From: an uncultured Clostridia bacterium | GTDB taxonomy: Bacteria > Bacillota > Clostridia > Lachnospirales > CAG-274 | NCBI GenBank assembly: GCA_947627425.1 | Contig: CANQVZ010000001.1 | Coordinates: 1-64,000 of the forward strand | Direction: 5' to 3' | Length of the DNA: 64,000 bases | Shown: one piece after another, positions 6,949-14,600 of the stretch | Position numbering within the stretch: the first letter of the stretch is position 1 | Layout: each line of letters starts with the position of its first letter | Notes under the pieces: generated by a model | Seen by the model: only the letters and a program-made list of their open reading frames with translations | Told to the model about the DNA's origin: nothing | The model's database searches: none | Program-made: the position numbers and the translations under genes

Positions 6949-8871
6949 ATGGTTAAGCTTTCGGCAATGGCAAGAGAACAGCGCAACAAAATGTTTCTTT
7001 ATGTACTGCTTGACATAGTTCTCATAAACATTTCCATAATAATGGCTGTGTGCCTTTGGTACGGCGGCAGCATTCCCGGCATACCCGGAGGTAAGGGAGT
7101 GCTCATACCGTCCGAGGTGTGGAAATGGTACAAGTATACCTTCATATTTGTGTCGCCTCTTTGCCTTATAGTGTACGGTCTTTTCAGGTTCTATTCCAAT
7201 CTGTGGAAATATGCCACAATAGACGATATGTACAAGATAATTGTGGCAAATACGCTCATTTTCACCGCAGTATACGGTTATTATTACTATATAGTTTCAA
7301 ATATAGTGGATATAGAGCTCCCCAGAAGAATGTTGATTGTGGCTTGGATAATAAGCATAATATTCTTCATATTCTCGCGTTCGGGCTATCGCTTTGTGAA
7401 AAGGCTTTTTATAAACATAGAGCATACGCTTGTGAAAAAGAGCGGCAGAAAGCGCGTGCTTGTCATAGGCGCGGGTTATGCGGGCTATAATGTTGTCAGG
7501 AGCATAATAAACAGCGAACGAGGCTATGAAAACAGACAGGCAGTCATAGTGGTGGATGACGACTACAGCAAGAACAACACCAATATTATGGGCATAAGAG
7601 TCACGCACAATATAGAAAATGTACCGAGGCTCTGCAAGGAATATGAGATAGAGGAGATAATAGTTGCCATACCCTCCGCGTCAAATGCGCAGATGAACAG
7701 GATAATGGACTGCTGCACAAGTACGGACTGTGTGCTCAAGATGATACCGCCCATGAGCGATGTTTCTGACGGCGGATATCAGAGACTGAGGAATGTGAAT
7801 ATAACGGATCTCCTGTTCAGAGATGAGGTAACCATAGATATAAACAGCATTTCGGAATATATAAAGAACAGGACGGTACTGGTCACGGGCGGCGGAGGCT
7901 CCATAGGCTCGGAGCTTTGCAGGCAGATAGTGAAGTTTGAACCAAAGCGCCTTGTCATATTCGATGTGTATGAAAACAACGCCTATGAGCTTTACAACGA
8001 GCTTAAGGACAGATATGCCAATACGGACATAATGGTGCGCATAGGCTCCGTTAGGGATATGAACTGCGTTGAAAGACTGTTTGAGGAATATAAGCCCCAT
8101 GTCGTTTTCCACGCTGCGGCGCATAAACACGTCCCTCTCATGGAATATGTGCCCGCGGAGGCTGTCAAGAACAATGTGTTCGGCACTCTCAATGTGGCAA
8201 TGTGCGCAGATAAATACGGCGCGGAGCGCTTCGTTCTTCTCTCTACGGACAAGGCTGTCAATCCCCAGAATGTAATGGGCGCAACAAAGCGCATAACCGA
8301 GCTTATAATACAGGAGCTTTCTACTCACAGCAAGACCACGTTTGTGGCTGTGCGCTTCGGCAATGTGCTTGGCAGCAACGGCAGCGTTATCTCTATATTC
8401 AAAAATCAGATAAAGGCGGGAGGTCCCGTCACAGTTACCGATAAGGATATAACCAGATTTTTTATGACCATTCCCGAGGCTGCAAGGCTTGTGCTCCAGG
8501 CTGCGGCGCTTCATGACGGCGGCCGCATATATGTGCTGGATATGGGCAAGCCCGTTAAGATAGATGAGCTTGCGCGCAATCTTATAAAGCTTTCGGGCTA
8601 TGTTCCCGACAAGGACATCAAAATAGTTTATACGGGTCTGAGACCCGGCGACAAGCTCTACGAGGAGCTTATAATGTCCGAGGAAAAGGAGAATATGAAG
8701 CTTGCCTTCGGCAAAAAAATATTTGTGACCGCTCCCGTCGATATGGACTACGACAAGTTCAGGAGCGACCTGAAGAGGCTTTACAAGGCGGCATATGACG
8801 AGCCCGAGAAGGTGCGCTCCATAATAAAGGAGATAGTGCCAAATTTCAATGACGAGAGCGAAAAGGCTTAA
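6949..8871 (+). CDS. Membrane-bound NDP-sugar 4,6-dehydratase/epimerase (FlaA1/CapD/PglF type)
   Basis: Four N-terminal transmembrane helices (within ~15-150) precede a first Rossmann-like domain (VLVIGAGYAGYNVV, ~165) and a catalytic extended SDR domain beginning TGGGGSIGSELCRQI (~308). The motif STDKAVNPQNVMGATKR has Met in place of the usual catalytic Tyr of YxxxK, as in UDP-GlcNAc 4,6-dehydratases of the WbpM/PglF/CapD group. The product would be a UDP-4-keto-6-deoxy sugar used to start surface glycan synthesis. The 640-aa length suits the long membrane form. It is followed 18 nt later by the sugar transferase. Confidence 0.93.
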   Translation: MVKLSAMAREQRNKMFLYVLLDIVLINISIIMAVCLWYGGSIPGIPGGKGVLIPSEVWKWYKYTFIFVSPLCLIVYGLFRFYSNLWKYATIDDMYKIIVANTLIFTAVYGYYYYIVSNIVDIELPRRMLIVAWIISIIFFIFSRSGYRFVKRLFINIEHTLVKKSGRKRVLVIGAGYAGYNVVRSIINSERGYENRQAVIVVDDDYSKNNTNIMGIRVTHNIENVPRLCKEYEIEEIIVAIPSASNAQMNRIMDCCTSTDCVLKMIPPMSDVSDGGYQRLRNVNITDLLFRDEVTIDINSISEYIKNRTVLVTGGGGSIGSELCRQIVKFEPKRLVIFDVYENNAYELYNELKDRYANTDIMVRIGSVRDMNCVERLFEEYKPHVVFHAAAHKHVPLMEYVPAEAVKNNVFGTLNVAMCADKYGAERFVLLSTDKAVNPQNVMGATKRITELIIQELSTHSKTTFVAVRFGNVLGSNGSVISIFKNQIKAGGPVTVTDKDITRFFMTIPEAARLVLQAAALHDGGRIYVLDMGKPVKIDELARNLIKLSGYVPDKDIKIVYTGLRPGDKLYEELIMSEEKENMKLAFGKKIFVTAPVDMDYDKFRSDLKRLYKAAYDEPEKVRSIIKEIVPNFNDESEKA

Positions 8872-8889
8872 AGAGGGAGAACAGAGCTT

Positions 8890-9498
8890 ATGTACAGGGC
8901 TTTAAAGAGAATTCTGGATATTTTGCTCAGTCTTATGGCAATATGCGGGCTGAGCTGGCTTTTTGTTATAATTGCGCTGTGCATAAAGCTTGAGGACGGC
9001 GGAAGTATACTCTTTAAGCAGAGGAGGATAGGCAGGGACAAAAAGGAATTTTATATCTACAAATTCCGCACCATGCGCCTTGATACTCCCAAGGATGTGC
9101 CAACTCATCTGCTTGAGGATCCTCAGAGCTATATTACAAGGGTGGGAAAGCTTTTGAGGAAGTCGAGCCTTGACGAGATACCTCAGCTTTTCAACATATT
9201 AAGGGGCGAAATGAGCCTTGTTGGTCCAAGACCCGCCCTGTGGAACCAGTACGACCTCATTGCCGAGCGCGATAAAAACGGCGCAAATGCGCTTACTCCG
9301 GGACTTACGGGCTGGGCGCAGGTAAACGGCAGAGATGAGCTCCCCATAGAGGTGAAGGCACGCTATGACGGAGAATATGTAAAGAGAATAAGTCTTTTTT
9401 TCGATATATATATCATTCTTAAGACCGTAGTGTCGGTATTTAAAGCCGACGGTGTTAAGGAGGGCGCGGATGAAAATAATATTGACGGGAAAAAATAG
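8890..9498 (+). CDS. Undecaprenyl-phosphate sugar-1-phosphate transferase (monotopic PGT, PglC-like)
   Basis: This 202-aa protein has one N-terminal membrane helix and the phosphoglycosyl-transferase core: FKQRRIGRDKKEF, YKFRTM, the SSLDEIPQLFNILRGEMSLVGPRP block containing the catalytic Asp-Glu pair, and TPGLTGWAQVNGR. It transfers a sugar phosphate to the lipid carrier as the first committed step of glycan assembly. The length matches the short bacterial form. Its last 29 nt overlap the next gene. Confidence 0.94.
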   Translation: MYRALKRILDILLSLMAICGLSWLFVIIALCIKLEDGGSILFKQRRIGRDKKEFYIYKFRTMRLDTPKDVPTHLLEDPQSYITRVGKLLRKSSLDEIPQLFNILRGEMSLVGPRPALWNQYDLIAERDKNGANALTPGLTGWAQVNGRDELPIEVKARYDGEYVKRISLFFDIYIILKTVVSVFKADGVKEGADENNIDGKK

Positions 9499-10279
9499 CT
9501 ATATTGCGTCAAATGTCTGCAAAATGCTTCTGTCGAAAGGGCACAGCGCCCGCTGTGTTTCGGTCAGGAACGGCATTGACGCGCTGGAATTCAAGGGCAT
9601 TGATGCAGTCATACACTGCGCGGCTATTGTGCATAAAAAAGAAAAAAAATATGCGGATAAATATGACGCCGTGAACTGCGAGCTGACAGCCGAGCTTGCA
9701 AGGAAGGCAAAGAGCGAGGGCGTGAAGCACTTTATTTTCCTCTCCACAATGGCTGTCTACGGCGTTAAGGAGGGCGAGATAAGCTCGGCTACCCTCTTGT
9801 CGCCCGTCACGCTCTACGGCAAAAGTAAGCTTAAGGCTGAAAATATGCTGAGAGAGCTTGAGGACGAGAGCTTTGGCGTAAGCATTGTCCGCCCGCCTAT
9901 GGTATACGGCAGGGGATGTCCCGGAAATTACGGAAGATTGTCAAGGCTTTCACGCCTTTTGCCTGTTATACCGCTCATTTATGGCAAAAAAAGCTTTATT
10001 TATATCGAAAATCTGGCGCATTTTATCACTGATTTGACCGAAAAAAGCAATTTTGGCACATTTATGCCCATGGACGGCAGGTATACGTCCACATCCGAGT
10101 TTATGAAGCTCATATCGGGCAGGGCGTATTCCAAGCTTTTGGGAAGGCTTGTGAGCCTCATACCCCTTGCGGTGCTTAAAAAGATGTTCGCTCCGCTGTG
10201 GTATTCGGAGGATGTGGCGAGCATGTGCGGTCATGTCAGCGTTGAGGAGGCTGTGGAAAGAAGCGAGGGCAGAAAATGA
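9470..10279 (+). CDS. NAD-dependent epimerase/dehydratase (extended SDR)
   Basis: This is a roughly 269-aa extended SDR. I start it at the ATG at 9470 because AAGGAGG lies 7 nt upstream, inside the end of the sugar-transferase gene. An in-frame GTG 18 nt earlier has no better site. VIHCAAIV, FLSTMAVYG and YGKSK (catalytic Tyr/Lys) are intact. The dinucleotide loop is unusual: TGKNSYIASN lacks the regular TGxxGxxG glycines. The C-terminus is hydrophobic. It probably acts on a nucleotide- or lipid-linked sugar in this pathway, but the substrate cannot be read. Confidence 0.85.
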   Translation: MKIILTGKNSYIASNVCKMLLSKGHSARCVSVRNGIDALEFKGIDAVIHCAAIVHKKEKKYADKYDAVNCELTAELARKAKSEGVKHFIFLSTMAVYGVKEGEISSATLLSPVTLYGKSKLKAENMLRELEDESFGVSIVRPPMVYGRGCPGNYGRLSRLSRLLPVIPLIYGKKSFIYIENLAHFITDLTEKSNFGTFMPMDGRYTSTSEFMKLISGRAYSKLLGRLVSLIPLAVLKKMFAPLWYSEDVASMCGHVSVEEAVERSEGRK

Positions 10280-10752
10280 AAATTTATGTAGACGCGGACG
10301 CCTGTCCCGTGGTGAGGCAGACAGAGAAAACAGCGCAAAAATATTCAGTGCCCGTTGTGCTCATATGCGATACCAACCATATGCTGACTTCAGATTACAG
10401 CGATATAATAACGGTCGATAAGGGAGCGGACTCCGCGGATTTTGTGCTTGTGAATCTCTGCTCTAAGGGCGATATCGTTGTAAGTCAGGACTACGGCGTG
10501 GCAGCCATGGCGCTTGGCAAGGGAGCATATCCCATTCACCAGAGCGGACGGCTCTATACGGATGAAAATATAGACGAGCTGCTTTTGAAAAGGCATATAG
10601 CCAAAACGGCGCGAAGAAGCGGCAAAAGGGCGCATTTAAAGGGACCAAAAAAGCGCACGCCGCAGGACGACGAGAGATTTTCACAAAGCCTCGAAAAGCT
10701 GATATTAAGGCTTTTACAGGATAAAGAATATATTGATATAAATTTAAGTTGA
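10276..10752 (+). CDS. YaiI/YqxD family protein (UPF0178, DUF188)
   Basis: This 158-aa protein starts with the family signature MKIYVDADACPV and has DKGADSADF and SQDYGVAAMAL, an acidic pattern like PIN-domain nucleases. The C-terminus is Lys/Arg-rich. The family is conserved but has no firmly assigned function. It overlaps the epimerase by 4 nt (ATGA) and so is co-translated with the glycan operon, although a role in glycan synthesis is not implied. Confidence 0.9.
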   Translation: MKIYVDADACPVVRQTEKTAQKYSVPVVLICDTNHMLTSDYSDIITVDKGADSADFVLVNLCSKGDIVVSQDYGVAAMALGKGAYPIHQSGRLYTDENIDELLLKRHIAKTARRSGKRAHLKGPKKRTPQDDERFSQSLEKLILRLLQDKEYIDINLS

Positions 10753-10815
10753 TAATAAATTTATTCGTAAATACTGCCCGCCCATGCAAGTGATTAGCTC
10801 ACATAGTGGTTTGTA

Positions 10816-10840
10816 GGGGCGTGCATTGCACGCCCGTTTT
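10816..10840 (+). terminator. GC-rich palindrome, probably the terminator of the glycan operon
   Basis: The 9-bp perfect stem gggcgtgca/tgcacgccc with a 1-nt centre is followed by gtttt. A related GC palindrome after GAGGGGCGGGC stands at 19353, so this may be one member of a short dispersed repeat family that doubles as a terminator. Confidence 0.65.
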
Positions 10841-10851
10841 AAATGTATTTA

Positions 10852-11235
10852 TCAATACGATTTTTTCGTTTGTCCAGAGGGCTTTTTGAAGCCCTTTTTT
10901 ATTTCGGCTATTCCCAGCGCAAAAAGGAAAATGCCGAAAGCCTTTCTGAGTATATCCGCCTTCACCATGCACATAAGCGCTCCGCCCGCGAGCGCACCCA
11001 GAAGCCCCGAAAGTATTATGGGCTTTAGCATGTCCTTTTCTATCCTGCCGTGCTTTGCGTGAGTTATGACTGCCACGATCGCAGTGGGTATGAAGTACAC
11101 AAGATTTATAAGCTGAGCGCTTTTCTGCTCCACGCCCATAAATATCGTGAGCGCGGGTATGAGCAGAGTGCCTCCTCCTATGCCCATACCGCTTATTATT
11201 CCCGACAAAAAGCCTATTACAGTCAATATTATCAT
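10852..11235 (-). CDS. Half-length TauE/SafE family membrane protein (second of pair)
   Basis: This 127-aa protein has about four hydrophobic helices and the family half-repeat motif GxxSGxxxGMGIGGGTLLIPALTIFMGV near the N-terminus. Full-length TauE/SafE permeases, associated with export of sulfite, sulfoacetate and other organic anions, are ~250 aa with two such halves. This gene and its neighbour each encode one half. It begins one nucleotide after the neighbour's stop codon and must be translationally coupled. Together they probably form a heterodimeric transporter. The substrate is not readable. Confidence 0.85.
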   Translation of the reverse strand: MIILTVIGFLSGIISGMGIGGGTLLIPALTIFMGVEQKSAQLINLVYFIPTAIVAVITHAKHGRIEKDMLKPIILSGLLGALAGGALMCMVKADILRKAFGIFLFALGIAEIKKGFKKPSGQTKKSY

Positions 11236-11236
11236 A

Positions 11237-11581
11237 CTACATCACCATTCTTATGCCCGCCGCCAGCATGGAGGCGCCGAATATTATGTGGAGCCATTTT
11301 CCCGAAAATCTGCTCAAAAGCTTTGCTCCCACAAAGCCGCCCGCCACTCCGCCTATGCTCACCCACAGTACCGTGCTCCAATCTATGTCTATGCTGAAAA
11401 GATAGACTGCGGCGCTTGCCAAGGACAGCGGCAATATCACGGCTATGGCGGTTGCGTGCGCCTTGTGCTCCTCCACATTCAACAGCCTTTCCAGAGCGGG
11501 CACAAGCAGAGTGCCGCCTCCCGCGCCGAAGAAGCCGTTTGCTATGCCTGTTGCAAGTCCCGTTATCCATGTTTTTTTCAT
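11237..11581 (-). CDS. Half-length TauE/SafE family membrane protein (first of pair)
   Basis: This protein of about 114 aa is started at the ATG encoding MKKTW (11581), with AGGGGTG upstream. An upstream in-frame start would add 12 hydrophilic residues with no better site. The N-terminal motif GIANGFFGAGGGTLLVPAL mirrors its neighbour's GMGIGGGTLLIPAL. About four membrane helices are visible, and the sequence ends GASMLAAGIRMVM. It forms a two-gene minus-strand operon with the other half. Confidence 0.85.
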   Translation of the reverse strand: MKKTWITGLATGIANGFFGAGGGTLLVPALERLLNVEEHKAHATAIAVILPLSLASAAVYLFSIDIDWSTVLWVSIGGVAGGFVGAKLLSRFSGKWLHIIFGASMLAAGIRMVM

Positions 11582-11629
11582 TTTATCACCCCTTTTATTT
11601 TCCCCCGAAAGCAACAAATATACTTTAAC

Positions 11630-11658
11630 TTGACTTGATATTTATTTTAATTTATAAT
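11630..11658 (+). promoter_or_regulatory. Promoter of the giant dockerin protein gene
   Basis: TTGACT (11630-11635) and TATAAT (11653-11658) with 17-bp spacing lie ~40 bp before the start codon. The RBS is GAGGAGG. Confidence 0.8.
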
Positions 11659-11699
11659 TATAATATGAATTTATTATCAATTTTTGAGGAGGCGGACAG

Positions 11700-14600
11700 A
11701 TGAGAAGATTTTTGGCATTTTTTATGACGGCAATCATGCTTGTCATGAATGTAAATGTGTATGGGGCAGAAACGGCGAACACCGACAGCGAAATGCAGAA
11801 GGCGCTCGGGCAGAAGGCCGAAGAAATAAGAAAAAATGCGCAGGTTGCCGTTGAAGATGCAGAGGTCTCGGGAAGCAGTATCGACATAAAGGCGCTCTCG
11901 GCGGAATACAATGATGTCGTATATATCTATGATAAAGAACAGCTCAAGGCTATAAACGGTATGAGTCATTGCCGTTTTGAGCTTATGAAGGATATAGATA
12001 TTTCGGGCGAGGAATGGACACCGCTCGATATTCCGTATTGTATATTCAACGGAAACGGACATACCATAAGCGGACTTACCATGAGTAATTTTGCAAGTAA
12101 AGAATATGAATACAGTAACGCATATGCGGGCTTTCTTTATGGTGAGGACAACGGCGTCACCACAAAGCTTAATTTAACGAATATCAATATCGATATTACG
12201 GCAAGCTCTCTTCCTATCAATTCTCGTGTAGATATATTGTCCAAAGATTATTTTAATGAGAATTCGGCTGTATTGGACTGTAAGGTACAGGGACGTATAA
12301 AAATCGATACCGAAGCTCCTCTTTATACCACAAGCCTCTATGTCAGCGGTATTACAGGAGGCACAAACTGCGATATTGATATGGACTTTGAATTGTCCGG
12401 AACATTCGGATATGTGTGGGCATACGGTCTGTATGACTGTAATGACTGCACAGGCAATATAAACATGGATCTCAGCAATATTCATAACCACTCCGTCGGA
12501 ATATACGGTATGACAGAATGTGTTAACTGCCGTTCCGATATAAACTTTGATGTTAAAAACAATGCCGAACTGGATAGCATAGGAGCTATGGAATATTGCA
12601 GCAACTGCAGTGCGAATGTGTCTTTAAACGCTATTTCAAATAACTACATTAAATTTACAGGCATGGGGTATTGCCAGAAGAGCAAATTCGACGGTGATGT
12701 TCATTTCAACGGCGGAAGCTTGGATATGACGGCGATCTTATATTGCCAAGACTGTGTGTATGACGGCGATATAGACTGTGAATATACCTTGGAGGGTGAA
12801 AACAAATATGCCGAATTATCTGTATGCGGTATTCAGTCATCTCAGCGTTCAAGCTGTAAAAGCAATATAAGCTGTAAAAACAATACATCGTGTGATGATC
12901 TTGATCCGTCTGTGACGGGAATTTCAGGGTCAGCGGATTCCTCCTTTGAGGGAAACATAGATATTAATTCGCCGAGCAAAGTGTGGGTAAGCGGTATAAA
13001 ATACTCTGAAAGCAAAAATTGCTATATGAAGGGCAATATAAACGTAACATCCATGGACGCAGGTGTAACAGGTATCTCCGGATGTGAAAACAGTTATATG
13101 GAGGGCGATATAAATGTTGTGACATCAAGCCCTGCCGACCTAACAAGCTCTGTCGGCATAACAGGCGTCTCTGGCGAATACAGCAAACGAAAGGGCAACA
13201 TAAGCGTTGTAAACCGTTCTGCCGGAGGCACCACCGATATAACGGGAATATACGGCGAGAACTGCTATAACTGGGGCAATATGAATGTCAAGAGCTACAC
13301 CGGAACTATATGGGGCATCCATGCCTCCGAAAGCGGAAACTACTATGCAGGCAACATAAATGCCGACATATCGGCCTTTTACGAGGTGGGAGCAATTAAC
13401 AATGCCAGCCGTGACTCCGGATTTGCCGATTGCTTTGTAGGAAATATAAATACTTCTATAGACACAATTACTGATGGTAAAGTTGATGTCAGGGGTGTAG
13501 GTGACTACTCTGCCGAAGGTCCGGCTGTTTTTAACGGCGTTTACACGATGAACTATAGGGGCAGGAGATATTCCGTTTCCAACTCAGACGAAGTACTGTA
13601 TTTTTATGACTGTAAGTACAAGAAGTTTAAATTAAGCAGAAAACCCAAAAATGAATATGAATGTCCTTATGAGGATAAAGAAAATTTTGATAGGGATCAT
13701 TATGAAACTGTGGTACTCAGGCTCGTGCACGGTCCGGCGGGATATTCGTCAAAGCCTCCGACAACAGACCCATCCTCGGGAGACGAGGGCGCAGACGGGA
13801 ATGAAAAGACAAGCTACAGCATATTTGTGTTTGACACACGCACGAACGGACCGCTTGCCGGCGCTTCGATAAATCTGGACGGAAAGGCATTTGTGACCGA
13901 TGAAGAGGGAATTGCAAATGTTGAGGCGGCTCAATATATATCCAAGGTCACGGTGTCCTATGACGGCAAGGTCGTATATGATGATGAGGACCGTTGGTTT
14001 TTAAAGGACAGGGTCAACGATCTGTACATAGAGGATTTCACCTTCAATAAAGAGGATATAGATTTCGGAAATTCGGGCTCCGCCAATATAAAGGGTCCGA
14101 CATTAAAAATAATGGGCAAGGAATTCAGCGTCTTCGACCTGCCGTTCAATCTGGATCTGTGCTTTGATACGGAAGTGAATAAGAAGCGCAAAAATAAGGT
14201 CTTTAAGTATATAAAAGTAGCATACGACAGAGAAAAGCAAGAGTATCAGGCTGTTGTGACAACAGGTCAGGCAGAAAAGGACTTTATGAGCGACGCAAGC
14301 GAAGACGGACAGGGCAAAACAGAGGACGCCACCACTCCCGAGTGGAAGAAAAGCTTTAATGAGCTTGTAAGTGCTTATCGCTCGAAGGATTCTAAGAAGG
14401 TCAAAAATCTTTTCAAGGCGGAAAACTCCAAATTCGGCTTTGAGGGCGAAATGACGGGCGCCGCATATTTTACATTTGGCTTGGACGGACAAGGCGGCTG
14501 GATGCTTAAAGAGGGCGGAGGTATATTTACTGTCTCCGCAGAGGCATCGGGAAGCGTGCCGCTTCCTCCCGCGCCTTATGTATTCGTTTCTTATGGCGCA

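Noticed and set aside
7681-8514. 277-aa minus-strand ORF
   Set aside because: It is antisense to the 4,6-dehydratase gene, has no RBS or family match, and the plus strand holds clear catalytic motifs.
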